Position numbers and translations under genes: made by a program. A stretch of 64,000 nucleotides of DNA from Nemertoderma westbladi. Its lineage: Eukaryota > Xenacoelomorpha > Nemertodermatida > Nemertodermatidae. The notes beneath the pieces are model-generated. The model did not search any database and was not told where the DNA came from. It saw only the letters and a program-made list of their open reading frames with translations. The stretch is from positions 17,753 to 81,752 of the forward strand of contig JAUCBJ010007967.1 of NCBI GenBank assembly GCA_032718475.1. The letters run 5' to 3'. Each line of letters starts with the position of its first letter. Position 1 is the stretch's first letter. Positions 22,873-33,639 of this stretch are shown one piece after another.

Positions 22873-23360
22873 CGTTCGTGGGGCCTTCGCGCAGCACGAG
22901 GCCCAGTTATGAGATACAAATTAAAATTGTGCGACTGTATCACAAAATCAGGTTATGAGAGATTAACCAACACCACCAATTAATCAAAGAAAGGGGGACA
23001 GTACGTGTTCACCCCTTTTAATCTGCACCCCCCCCCCCCCCCTCCCTTCCCACCCACCAATACATAACCGCGACATCTACCACCCACGGAAGGGTAGCAC
23101 GAACTTATTTCCAAACGCACGTTCAATATGCAAAGCCAGGTGGTTTATAGGAATATAATCAATGCAGTACTCGTCTTCATTATAAGCCTCTTTGCGTTCG
23201 ACCTGTTTTGTATTAAAATATATTTATTAAACGCAGGCTGACGCTCTTTATAATAATAATACCTAGGGATGCCAGCTTCCAGACTTTCAATCTTTACTGC
23301 CGCGCAAACCCCGCAGAGGAAGTTTTGGTTTGAGAGATCAAGCCCATCGGGCGATTATTG

Positions 23361-23814
23361 AAAAATGGTCACACTTCACATCAAAAAATTAACATCCCCA
23401 TCACCAAAAATGGTTTCCATATCCTAAAAGTATGGTATCTAAAGTGTAGGAAATGGGTATGGATGAGTAAATATTTGATCGCTTAGAAAAAATACTGGGA
23501 TGTAAAGTCTGCTGAAAATTGATAACATAATTATCCTAATAATTTACGTTTTTAAAAGTAATTTAAAAATATTATGGTATACATTACCATGCAAAATGCA
23601 TGCATATTTTGGAAGCACCACTGCAGTAAACCATTTCACAAAAATAATTATTGGATTTCAGTAAGCCATCTTACGGAAACAAATGATTTGCTCACTAGTG
23701 CTGGAAATTCCGTCAGTCACAGAAATTAGCAGTAAAGTTTAGTTATTCTGAAACAGAAAGGCTTTCTGGCAAACTTTCTTATCCACAAATTCAGATATTC
23801 TCCTGACCACAATG
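23361..23814. other. Part of element X without a match in the other copy
   Basis: AT-rich, with no ORF or RNA gene recognised. It lies between pieces that match the 45-49 kb region but shows no evident match there itself, so it may be a further insertion or a part lost from the other copy. Confidence 0.4.
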
Positions 23815-23908
23815 CATGACAAGGACTTTGCTGTGAAATTAGCGTAGGCTGACTGGTGACTGATGAATTATCAAATATTATATTTTCCATGAATGCAGGA
23901 TCCATATT

Positions 23909-24395
23909 TGTAAAAGCCTTTGCTGAATTGCCCCGTTATTTTTATTATCTTTTACATTAAAATACTCTGTAGTTGATTTAATAAGTGTAAGAGACCGTAT
24001 TATTGTTGTATCGGTGTTTTTAGAGGATCTAAGACCTATTTCCTCCGTATGTGTACTGTGAAAGGCATATTTTATGATTCTATGGCAATTCGTGACGCAA
24101 AAGGGTGATAGCTACTCTTGAACAGTAGTTACTATGACTACGGTTAACAGCTGACATTCATACGTGTTGATTTCCTTTGTTCTACGGCGTCTCTCAGTTC
24201 AGTCAGCCAATGAGAGCGTTTTTGTGGCTCCTTGTACAGAAAATTTCCGAGAAATGACGCAATGCCTATGTGCAGTGTTTACATTCAGTCTTGAGCCAAA
24301 GAAAGAACGGCTTGGAAGTATTTTGTGTTGTACTGTTTTTTAGTCGTACACTGGTAGGTTTAATTATAAAGGGCATATATCCTTTAACTGATAAA
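23909..24395 (+). mobile_element. Diverged, 3'-truncated BEL-family LTR inside X
   Basis: Starts TGTAAAAGCCTTTGC immediately after CCATATT of element X (compare the uninterrupted copy near 48,778). Further landmarks shared with the LTR at 20,481 follow in order: AATACTCT, CGTGACGC, CTACTCTTGAA, ACTATGACTACGG, AACAGCTGA, CCAATGAGAGCG. The end of the LTR is missing, and X resumes at ATCAAGAGATAGG. It is much more diverged than the other LTRs, so it is the oldest insertion of the family seen here. Confidence 0.65.
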
Positions 24396-25542
24396 TCAAG
24401 AGATAGGAGGGGGGTGGGACTGGACGCAAATCCCATCTTGGCGAATTAATATCCCGCCTCAATATTAATTTCTAAATTTTGGGAAAGGAGCAGGTTACAG
24501 TGGCACGTTATTTTAACCAAAACAATAAAGTAAACACAATAGAACAGGTTACAGTTTTATTTTTGAGAGTAATCAGCTGTTGTTATTTGCGTCCAATTTC
24601 CCCTGGAGAGGGATGAATTTTTATTGCGTCCAGTCCCCCCCCCCCCCCCCCCCCTATCTTGAAATCAAATACCAAAAATATATTTATTATATGAACAATC
24701 TATTTGGAAATTGTAAGTTCGGCCTATCTCTTTACCATAAGCTCAGTATCTTTATCTGGTGTGTTTTTATTATTTTACCAATTATTTAATATGTTTGATA
24801 GAATTGAACAACACCGCCCAACACAACCAACTCTCTATCCGCCTCGAGCATCGAGAATACGAGAAACTCGATCGAAATACCTGCTTATCCCAGTAGTATC
24901 CGTCCGTAGTCTAGTCACCGGACCGCTGCGGTTTACTCCCGTAGAACAGTAGAATTCCCGCAGCTTCCGACCCAATTCGACAACGAATTCGCTTCACACT
25001 TTCGCGTCACAGAGAACGTAATCCAGTGCGATAACGTCTGCCCAACGTTCAACCATTTCCCCCAGGCGATCCCAGGATCCGGGCCGCCGCTAAACCCAGA
25101 TCGCAATCCTCGTCGATTCGTCCAGTCGTCGACGTAAGTCAGTAAGTGGGACTCTTCCCACCGCACTCCAAGGTGGGTGACCGGAGTGAGGCATGATGAA
25201 CTTGGCAGTGGCCCGCATTACGATCTGACCGACCGCCGTATTCCCAGTGTCTGAGTGTAGTAAATACCCAAATAGAATCGTACTGACAAACAAGCAATTC
25301 CGTAGTATTCCCCCGTTAATCACCTCTTGAAGCAACTCGGCTGCTCGGGTCCAGATACATCGGACTGTCGGGAGCGTTTCAGACATCAGACAGTAATGGA
25401 GCGGCATTTGCGAATATTTCCAATGGTTTTATAATAAATAAGGGGATTCAACAGTTCAATGCTAAAACAAATGGATTATTCCTAACCCCACCCCAATACA
25501 GCAATATACCTAACAGTATATAGCTTAGGTACCACAGTCTGA

Positions 25543-25823
25543 CTAGCTTTAAATATTAGAGTATGAAAATTATTATAGGACCCTCATGGAAACGAGGTAT
25601 ATACCTCATGAGGCTATCCTTACACCAGAACCCTTTATTTAAGTAAATAAACATTTTATAAGTTGACTATCTACATAAATCAGTATTGGTGCTCCTAAAT
25701 ATCTAGTGTTATTAGGCCTACTTGTACTGTAGGCCTAATATCGTAACGTAATCTTTATAAATGTATTATTGTGAATTTTAAAAGGTTTAATTATGTGTAA
25801 AAAACAATCAATCAATCAAACCA
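25543..25823 (+). mobile_element. LINE 3' tail inserted in element X
   Basis: A 280-bp stretch absent from the two plus-strand X copies, inserted between AGTCTGAC and ATAATCAGC. It contains GGACCCTCATGGAAACGAGG, CATGAGGCTATCC and ends in (AATC)n, the layout of LINE/SINE 3' ends. Related in form to 9440-9600. Confidence 0.6.
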
Positions 25824-26470
25824 TAATCAGCACAGTCAGCCTACGCATGGGTGGTACCTACGGTGCGCACTACAACGGCTGAACGGCAGTACAGCAATAC
25901 GGTGTACCGTGCCAATGACTGAATGATTAGCGGTAACTACTGAACTATCTAAACTATTATATTATTATTACCGGTACTAGGCTAATTAGGCCTAAACTAT
26001 AATCACCGCAAGGGTTTCCAGGGCCATGTTTAGATTACATGATATGGCATGTCTGCAGTGTATGGTACCGGCTGACCTGTATTACAGCCTGACAGTACCG
26101 GTACAAATGGTACATGCAGATTGGCAGACAGCCCCTATGTTTTGCAAAATTTGTCAGAAAACCAGCTGATTTATCCTACAGTAATAATAATTTAACGCAT
26201 GTTAATTTTGGATAAATAAATATATTATAACTACAATAACAGTTACACTGATGCTGCACGAAGGCCCCACGCAAATTCTACTTGGAAAATTTTCAAACTT
26301 TTGCCAAACAACATGTGTACCAAGTTTGGATAGATTTCATCAAGGATTGGCCGAGTTATTAACGTTTAAAATAAAATACTGAAAAAAACCACGCGACAGA
26401 ACGACAGAACGACAGGTTGATTAATGGTACCACTACGCTAAGGCTCTCTCACTTCGTGGCTCGCCCCACA

Positions 26471-27799
26471 AGTCGGGGTGCAAGGGGGTGAATGTGCCGG
26501 ATTACAAATAATTATAACTTATAAGTGGTGTGTACGAAAGTAATTAATCGGTATTCCCGTTTTCATATAAACAATAATGTCTATAAATTGTAAGCAGCAA
26601 TTTCTCCAAGGAATGAGGTTTAAGCGACAGTGTTTGATTGTTTATACATGACCTACTTTATACAGAGTATGTTTAATCTGTTTACCTTTACTGGAGCCAC
26701 TGCTTATTACTGTATAATAAAACGAGCTAATTAAGTTATTGTCCCATGCTGGGGTGGGGATATACATTCACTAACCACAGTAAGGTCTTAACGTAATAAC
26801 TACGGTAATAACGTTTATTGTTTTGGTTCCCCCAATACTCCTCTGAAACCTGCTCCTTTACTAAACTACTCCTTTACTAACCTGCTCGCCCCTTTACTGT
26901 CTGCACCAGTGTCTGCACCAGGAGTCTGCATCACTGTCTGCACCACTGTCTGCTTAACGTTTACACCCTGATTCTGTGGCATAATCAAACTGAACTCAAA
27001 CCAAAACGGCGCTTTTAAGGGCCAACATCCTTTGCCACTATCGAGGAGCTCCCCGTGCTTCAAAGGGAAACATGGCTGCAAAGCGACTAACGCTGGATAA
27101 ATTAGATTTTTTTAAAAATGTGATTAAATCACAAATATTGAAAAGTAAGATAGGTTTAAAGAATTGCCTATAAAATTTGTATACTTTCGTATTGGACCCT
27201 AAATATTTGCATGCAAGCTCAGAATTAAATTATCTTTTGAATGATATATTACACTAAAGTGCATGTCTGGCAGTTTTGGCTGGCCAGGGGGGGGGGGGTG
27301 GGGGGGGGGGGGGAATCATTATGGAACACCCGGTATGTGAAAAAAATTATCGATGAACACTTACAAACCAAATCAATCGAAACTCAAAAACTTAAAAAAT
27401 GCCCTAAGTTTGGTGCATCAAAAATCATGTTAAAACTTAAATACTTGTATCTAGAGCTCAGTAGAGTGCTCCATACCAATAACAATCAATAAATAACCAC
27501 AAAACATCGCTAAGGACGAACTCATAAACCTAAAGACCTTATAAAAAATTCTCTAGAAAATCTAGAAAAAAAAATCTCATAAGACCTTATAAAATTCTAA
27601 AATTTCATAAAAATGTGTGCTCGCGACCAAATTTTGAGGTAGCACCCACATCGAAAAGTACAAACCCAACTGCAACGACGCTTTTTGCAATTTGGCTATT
27701 TTTGCAAAATTGGGCAGATACATACTGGTTGTACAACAGTTTTACAGTTTTTTCCCCTAGAGTGGAATGGGTATCCCGTTCTAGATCCATAATAGGTAT
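26471..27799. other. Intergenic, low-complexity tracts
   Basis: No gene recognised. A CTGCACCA-type repeat lies at about 26,900-26,950, and a G-run interrupted by one T occurs at 27,287-27,313. A minus-strand frame at 26,866-27,081 runs through the repeat and is not convincing as a gene. Confidence 0.45.
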
Positions 27800-28260
27800 G
27801 TTGCATTGTCGCTGTATTATTGATTATGCTCTGCCGGCATGGGAATTGCGCTGCCACAACTCCCAATCCAATCAGGCAATCACCGTTGACCTTCGTGAGA
27901 TTATCCACATCTTCAAGGCCAGTGTTCAGGTGTCACGCTTTGTGGAATAATGTGCTGTATATGAATAGTATCTTATTGTTGGATATGTATAGTGCGCATT
28001 GATTGTACTTGACACAGTGAACCTGACGTAGCATTCTTGTGAATGTGCCATCCAGAGATTTGGTGACCTCAGCAGTTAGAGCCCAGCATGGACTCCCATA
28101 GACGAGTACTGGAACTACTGCTGTTCTAAATAATCGGACCTTAAGTTTCCAATGTATTCTGTGTGACTTACTATAATCATGTATACAGTGTACAATCCAT
28201 TCAAAATCTTCCCAATACGAATCCAAGATCCTTTCACATTCTATCCCAAAGCGCACTAAT
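27800..28260 (-). mobile_element. RTE-like LINE 3' fragment
   Basis: Minus-strand translation gives KLKVRLFRTAVVPVLVYGSP, CWALTAEVTKSLDGTFTRML and RQVHCVKYN, nearly the same as the C-terminal part of the RT at 50.6-52.0 kb. The 3' end (CCGGCATGG..GCCACAACTCCC on the plus strand) also matches. Frameshifts and deletions separate the pieces, so it is a dead 5'-truncated copy. Confidence 0.75.
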
Positions 28261-28415
28261 CCAAATAAGTTTGTATACCTCTTACGCTCGCTAAGTATTT
28301 TTTTGCAATATACTTTTTTAAATTACTCATACTCATATTCCTGAGTTCAAGTGGGAATAATATTCGCTCTGTCTCAATACCATTGGTTAATCTGTTCGTG
28401 TATTTTACCTTGCAG

Positions 28416-31400
28416 GCCGGGGATATCAAACGAATGTCACCTCGCCTCCAGTCAATCTCCGGTAGTCATCACAACTGCCCTAAACCACAGAGCGGTTTGT
28501 CAGCTCAGGCGAAACCTCATCAAGCCCCGACACATTCGAAGCCTTCACAACAAGCACCTGCCGTAGTGAAACCCCTACAAACACCCTCACAAGCTAAACA
28601 AACGCAGCATAATATTATAACACCAGTAATGCCAAAACTACGACCTAATTTGTCATCCCCCAATACAACCCCTACAGAATCGCTATCAATTACACCGTTA
28701 TCGGTACCACACAGCACATCAACCGTTTCAGTAGCCTTAACACCGCGCAGCTATTCTCCTGTATCATTAAGCGAGAGTATATCGAACTCCATATCAGTAC
28801 CAAACACAATCCAAGCGATATCTGTACCACATACATCCTCAACAGTTCGGCAATCAAAGTCAATCGACTCTGAGTCGCAACAACAGTCGCCCAAACCCCG
28901 CCTTCAACTACTTGGGAGGGCGCATTCATTTAGTCGGACAGCCCATCCTATACCTATCGTAGTAAACCGACGTGCTCCATTGCCCGGGTGTGCTACCAGA
29001 CACCCCCGAGTGAGCCCCACCTCCCAGACACCCGGTGGTTCGCGCCCCAGTGTAGAGAGCCCCACCTCCCAGACACCCGGTGTCTCACGCCCCAGTCTAG
29101 AGAGCCCCACCTCCCAGACACCCGGTGTCTCACGCCCCAGTCTAGAGAGCCCCACCTCCCAGACACCCGGTGGTTCACGCCCCAGTCTAGAGAGCCCCAC
29201 CTCCCAGACACCCGGTGGTTCACGCCCCAGTCTAGAGAGCGCCACCCCCCAGACAGATGTTATTGCTCTGGAAGTGTCTCGGGTAAACCCCACGCTGCCC
29301 GCTTCCGTTGTCACTGACCCGTCTTCTTTATCTATCGGGTCGCCGCTGAATTCTCCCGCGAGCTTCCGGTCTCCCGGGGCCGGTAGAGCAGGGCTCTCCC
29401 CGGTCACCTATTTCCCTCGTTACAACTCGTCCGCTCCCTCATCCCCCCTCAATCCCCGCGGTTTACCCTCCTCCAGCCCGCGTAGTAAACCCGATGCCAA
29501 ATCTCCCGGTCAGTTCAATCTCCGCAGGGCCTCAGTTCTCTCAGGACTTTCGATATCTCGAAGAGACTCCGCCAACAGTCGCAGGCCGGGCGCAGGCTCG
29601 CTCGCCAAAGTAACTGTTAATGTGTGGCCCGCATCCAGTTCTGTGTCCACAGCAAGCACTCTCTCAGTAACCAGTCCTAGTTCCATAGCAACCAGTGCCT
29701 CGTGCTCAGTGACTACTCCGGTTTCCATAGCAACCAGTGTCTCATGCCCAGTGACTAGTCCGATTTCCCTAGCAACCAGTGTCTCAGGCCCACTGACTAG
29801 TCCGGTTTCCATGGCAACCAATGTCTCATGTCCAGTGACTAGTCCGGTTTCCAAGGCAACCAGTGTCTCGTGCCCATTTACTAGTCCGATTTCTATAGCA
29901 ACCAGTGTCTCATGCCCAGTGACTAGTCCGGTTTCCCTGGCAACCAGTGTCTCGTGTCCAGTGACTAGTCCGATTTCCATAGCAACCAGTGTCTCAAGCC
30001 CGGTGACTAGTCCGGTTTCCAAAGCAACCAGTGTCTCGTGTCCAGTGACTAGTCCGATTTCCATAGCAACCAGTGTCTCAAGCCCGGTGACTAGTCCGGT
30101 TTCCAAAGCAACCAGTGTCTCGTGTCCATTGACTAGTCCGATTTCTATAGCAACCAGTGTCTCATGCCCGGTGACTAGTCCGGTTTCCATATCAACCATT
30201 AGCCTGCAGCCTACAACAACCACTGTTTCTACAGCGATGGTGAACCCATTGCCCGTATCCATTGTTTCCGTAGCAACAATTAACCCGATGGTCTCGACTA
30301 ATCCGACTCTCTTGGCGACTACTACCAACCATGTAGTATCGCCTTCCTTCCATTTGGTAATCCTCCCCTCGCCAACGTCCCAGACTGGGGCCGCCCCCAC
30401 ACTGGTACCTCTCATACCGACCTCCAACACGAATCCAGCCATCACACCCACCGCAGGCCCCACCATTCCCACTGGTAGTATCCGAATCCACATACCTGTG
30501 TCATCAGTACCGGGGACTGTAGCCCAATTTGCCTCTTTGTCCTCCATCCCTTCCGGCCACACATTGACTAATACTAACACAATGCTGCCGAGCAGGAAAC
30601 ATTGTCGCGTCCGGAATACCCTGTCCACCCCGTTATTATCCACTGTACCTATAATAACGTCCATCGATGGAAAAATATATAGTGAAATTGTTAGTATAGG
30701 ATCGGAAGAACCTAAAAGTATACCAGTTTTATTAGCGAAGAAGTACTCAGAGCGAAAAATCGCAGCGAAACCTGAAACTGGAACTGAATTCGGGATGAAA
30801 CCGACTCGTCGGAAATTTTCTCCAAAACTTCCGTCTCCCTCAATGAACCGAATGATGTCGCCGTTGGTCCTGCGTAAACTCGCGACTTCCACTCGGGCCG
30901 AATACAAGGTGATCACCAAGTCCGGGATTCCGTCGTCCGTGGCGGGTCCCAGTGCCACCTCGGTGGTGGAGCCCGAAGGAAGCTGGGATGGCTCAGTGGA
31001 GGGGCCCCAAACGGCCATGGCTATGCAGCCGATCCGCGGACTTGTTCGTAAACGTCGCGAGGTCAAGTCTGCTACGATCCTGGATGACATCCAACTCGTT
31101 GACGCTACGCCGGCGTCCCCTTCCTCGGAGGTTAGCCTCCAACTCAAAGCGGATCCGGTACTAGCTGGTCCCGCGGTTCCACCACTATCAGGTTCAACAG
31201 CTTCGGGTTCCGCCGTTCCAGCACCTTCTGGTTCCGCCGTTCCACCACCGATCGGTTCCACTACTCCGGTACTGTCAGCTGATCCGGTCGGGAAGACGGC
31301 GGAAACTCCGGAGATCGTGGCATCCACCTCGTGCGACACGAAGGGGAGTCCACGTAACTCTAGGAAAGTTCGGGAATACAGTCTACCAGACGGGAGAAGG

Positions 31401-31439
31401 TTAGTATATGGCAGCGGGTGGGTTGACATGACATACTAA
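28416..31439 (+). CDS. Ser/Thr/Pro-rich repeat protein, probable last exon
   Basis: Open for 1008 codons from a good acceptor (TATTTTACCTTGCAG ending 28,415); the extended frame upstream has no ATG, so either this is an internal/last exon in phase 0 or translation starts at ATG 28,434. It contains five to six 15-residue repeats (SPTSQTPGVSRPSLE, 45-bp units, about 29,010-29,245) and about thirteen 14-residue repeats (TSPVSIATSVSCPV type, 42-bp units, about 29,655-30,190). A less repetitive, more charged C-terminal third ends SLPDGRRLVYGSGWVDMTY. No membrane segment is evident within the exon. Mucin-like or scaffold-like composition, function unknown. A 639-codon minus-strand frame over the same DNA is a shadow. 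It could also derive from a mobile element (see the downstream direct repeats). Confidence 0.55.
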   Translation, partial: AGDIKRMSPRLQSISGSHHNCPKPQSGLSAQAKPHQAPTHSKPSQQAPAVVKPLQTPSQAKQTQHNIITPVMPKLRPNLSSPNTTPTESLSITPLSVPHSTSTVSVALTPRSYSPVSLSESISNSISVPNTIQAISVPHTSSTVRQSKSIDSESQQQSPKPRLQLLGRAHSFSRTAHPIPIVVNRRAPLPGCATRHPRVSPTSQTPGGSRPSVESPTSQTPGVSRPSLESPTSQTPGVSRPSLESPTSQTPGGSRPSLESPTSQTPGGSRPSLESATPQTDVIALEVSRVNPTLPASVVTDPSSLSIGSPLNSPASFRSPGAGRAGLSPVTYFPRYNSSAPSSPLNPRGLPSSSPRSKPDAKSPGQFNLRRASVLSGLSISRRDSANSRRPGAGSLAKVTVNVWPASSSVSTASTLSVTSPSSIATSASCSVTTPVSIATSVSCPVTSPISLATSVSGPLTSPVSMATNVSCPVTSPVSKATSVSCPFTSPISIATSVSCPVTSPVSLATSVSCPVTSPISIATSVSSPVTSPVSKATSVSCPVTSPISIATSVSSPVTSPVSKATSVSCPLTSPISIATSVSCPVTSPVSISTISLQPTTTTVSTAMVNPLPVSIVSVATINPMVSTNPTLLATTTNHVVSPSFHLVILPSPTSQTGAAPTLVPLIPTSNTNPAITPTAGPTIPTGSIRIHIPVSSVPGTVAQFASLSSIPSGHTLTNTNTMLPSRKHCRVRNTLSTPLLSTVPIITSIDGKIYSEIVSIGSEEPKSIPVLLAKKYSERKIAAKPETGTEFGMKPTRRKFSPKLPSPSMNRMMSPLVLRKLATSTRAEYKVITKSGIPSSVAGPSATSVVEPEGSWDGSVEGPQTAMAMQPIRGLVRKRREVKSATILDDIQLVDATPASPSSEVSLQLKADPVLAGPAVPPLSGSTASGSAVPAPSGSAVPPPIGSTTPVLSADPVGKTAETPEIVASTSCDTKGSPRNSRKVREYSLPDGRRLVYGSGWVDMTY

Positions 31440-31497
31440 TACTATAGAAATTGGACCCCATGATACCGAGACCAATAAGATATGGTAAGCCCACTGT

Positions 31498-31606
31498 AGT
31501 ATACTTGCAAGGTGGCCCAAATAATTAAATATTTTGGAATAGTACATGAATGATCATATTTTTAACACCTCCCAGTCCCATCTCTGCAGTGTTATTTTGT
31601 TAATTG
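31498..31606 (+). repeat. 110-bp direct repeat, left copy
   Basis: AGTATACTTGCAAGGTGG through TTGTTAATTG, about 90% alike to 32,651-32,760. It begins about 60 bases after the stop of the Ser/Thr-rich ORF, so it lies in that gene's presumed 3' untranslated region. Confidence 0.8.
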
Positions 31607-32637
31607 GGCACTATTTTATTTGGTTTAAAACTTAAGTTAATGTCATCTTGGGTTGTGTCTGTGCCGGTACTGGCCTACCTGCATCTATTTGAATAATTGA
31701 TTGGATAATTTATTTGAATGATTTGATCTACTAATAATATGGCTAATGTAGAAACATTTTCAGAACAAACTACAAAAAGACTTAATCCTGTTACAAATTC
31801 AAAAGAGTGTTTCAATGGATGATGAAAAAAGATCTTCACGTAGTAGCTCGCTGAAATGTGTACAATGTACACAATAACCTTGGGAAAATTAGCCGAAGCA
31901 CGTCAAGACTCGTTAAATGCAAAGAATGAGTTGATGTCGCGTATAGCCAAGCCCTCACAGAAACAGGGTGCAAGAGATAAACCCTCAGAGTCTACATCTA
32001 CCGAGACTAGCTCATAGACAAGAGCGAGGAGACAGGCCCGCCAGGCAAGGACAAATCCGGTAATTCCACAAGCAAACACGCCTAATCCTTAACTCCTTGT
32101 TCAGTTCCTACTGATACCGGAAGGCCAACTCAACCGTCAAATACATTCGGACTGCGATGCCACCTCCTGGCAACAAGTTCCTCCTCATCGGAAGAGAAGG
32201 ACAATTGCTCGAGGTAATCACGTCAAGGGATCGCTTCGTATTATCATCCCACAACCCCGGACTGCACCAACAAGAAAGATTTGCACATCGGTAGGCTAAA
32301 CACCGATGTGATGGCCAGTTAAATAGAAGATTATCTCACACTGAGAGAGAATATTCAATTCGACGAAGTAAGTGATCTCCCACTCCGAGAGGATGCTCAT
32401 CGTAGTTTCCACATAGTCTGCTCACAGGACGCACATGAAGCTATAATGAATCCTTCACTCTGGCAATCCGGAATCTCCATTCGGAATTATAGACATACCG
32501 ATGAGGAGTGGATTCGGTACAGTGCGAAGCATTTATCCACACAACCTGAGGTTCCTACTGTCAACACTATACCCAAAAAGACTGACTACCAGTCACCTTC
32601 TCCTTGTGGAATATTGAAGGATTTAACTATGTAAATT
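31607..32637 (+). pseudogene. Retroelement ORF1-like remnant
   Basis: Broken coding sequence in several frames. Near 31,880-32,060 it is Lys/Ser/Arg-rich with one stop. Near 32,340-32,634 a frame reads LREDAHRSFHIVCSQDAHEA, then IMNPSLWQSGISIRNYR, and stops at 32,634. The pattern FxV..S..D....NPxLWPxGIxVR occurs in nucleic-acid-binding ORFs of LINE-type elements in invertebrates, which is the basis for the call. Flanked by two 110-bp direct repeats. Confidence 0.4.
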
Positions 32638-32650
32638 GTAAATGTAAACA

Positions 32651-32760
32651 AGTATACTTGCAAGGTGCCCCAAATATTGAAATATTTTGGAATAGTACAT
32701 GAATGATCACCTTTTTAACACCTCCCAGTCCCACACTCGGTAGTGTTATGTTGTTAATTG
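32651..32760 (+). repeat. 110-bp direct repeat, right copy
   Basis: Second copy of the 31,498-31,606 sequence, again starting shortly after the end of an ORF (stop at 32,634). Differences are scattered substitutions. Confidence 0.8.
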
Positions 32761-33639
32761 TCCGGGACTGTGTGTTTTAAAGAACGCTTTCGAACTGCCT
32801 TTCCTCGGTACTCAAACTTACAGATAATGGGTTTGGAACTATCAGAGGGGGGTTGAGTCCACCCGATCAGTGATACCTCGACGCACTTGTCGTTACCATG
32901 TCGCAATGTTTATGTGCCGTTACTTGATGTACTATTTGCTATTATACTGAAACGGGGGGGGGGGGGGGGGTCAAGGTTATAGTGTAAAAATGATTTTCGA
33001 TGCATTCGCATTCAAATAAATGCACATCTGATGGAACTCTCTAGTTTGGCCGCCCATTCTCCATGACATTATTAAAAATTGATGATGTATATCGTGAGGT
33101 TGCGAGTCTCCGTACCGTAAACACTATTAGGATGGAGAATAATTATGCGATAAACATGTTCTTGAAAGCTATAGTTACAATCTCTAACTAACAGCTATGT
33201 TGGAAAATTCTGTCCAAAAAGTTGAGCTAGAAACATTTGAATAATGGGTTTCAACAACCCATGTTGTCTGAATCGGGTGGTGGGAGTAAAAACCTGGTGA
33301 TTTCCGTTTCATCCATTGTCGGACGTCAACTTGGCGTTTACTTACACCCATATAGAGTACCAAGCAGACGTACGAGATGCTTAACAAGCAGCACATGGCA
33401 TCGCTTTTAATTAATAAGCCACATGGTTTAAATATTGTTAAACATCATTGTATTCGTAGTCATTGGTAATGACAATTTTAATTAAACACCTTTTAAGTGT
33501 TTAGTTTAGTTCAGTTTATATATTATTATTTCTACGTAATATTTTTAGCCTTTAAAGTTAAATTAAACTTAGTTAAAAGTTAAAATTGTAAATTTGTTTT
33601 ACAAATTTTAACAATTTTCAATATTATTGGACTAAGAAA
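32761..33639. other. Intergenic and upstream region of the methyltransferase
   Basis: A run of 17 G at 32,954-32,970 is the main landmark. A near-perfect inverted repeat (GTTAAAATTGTAAA / TTTACAAATTTTAAC, about 33,575-33,612) lies just upstream of the next start codon in very AT-rich DNA. No TATA element can be singled out with confidence. Confidence 0.45.

Larger units (their letters stand above)
22873..26470 (-). mobile_element. Element X, minus-strand copy (composite)
   Basis: Reverse complement of sequence at 44.3-48.9 kb in several collinear pieces: 22,873-23,360 matches 46,430-45,960; 23,815-23,908 matches 48,860-48,778; 24,397-25,540 matches 48,246-47,105; 25,825-26,470 matches 47,100-46,430 and the start of the copy at 44,332. 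The outer edge is TTCGTGGCTCGCCCCACA, whose CCAC/GTGG arms can pair. The copy is interrupted by an LTR fragment and a LINE tail. It carries minus-strand relatives of the conserved ORFs at 47,217 and 45,751. Class uncertain; no transposase recognised. Confidence 0.65.

Noticed and set aside
29510-31429. Minus-strand frame of 639 codons
   Set aside because: It mirrors the minisatellite-bearing plus-strand exon. The plus strand has the acceptor and a protein-like C-terminus.
33184-33396. 70-codon minus-strand frame upstream of the methyltransferase
   Set aside because: Contains a hydrophobic start and no motif I could assign, and it could be a worn repeat; not enough to call a gene.
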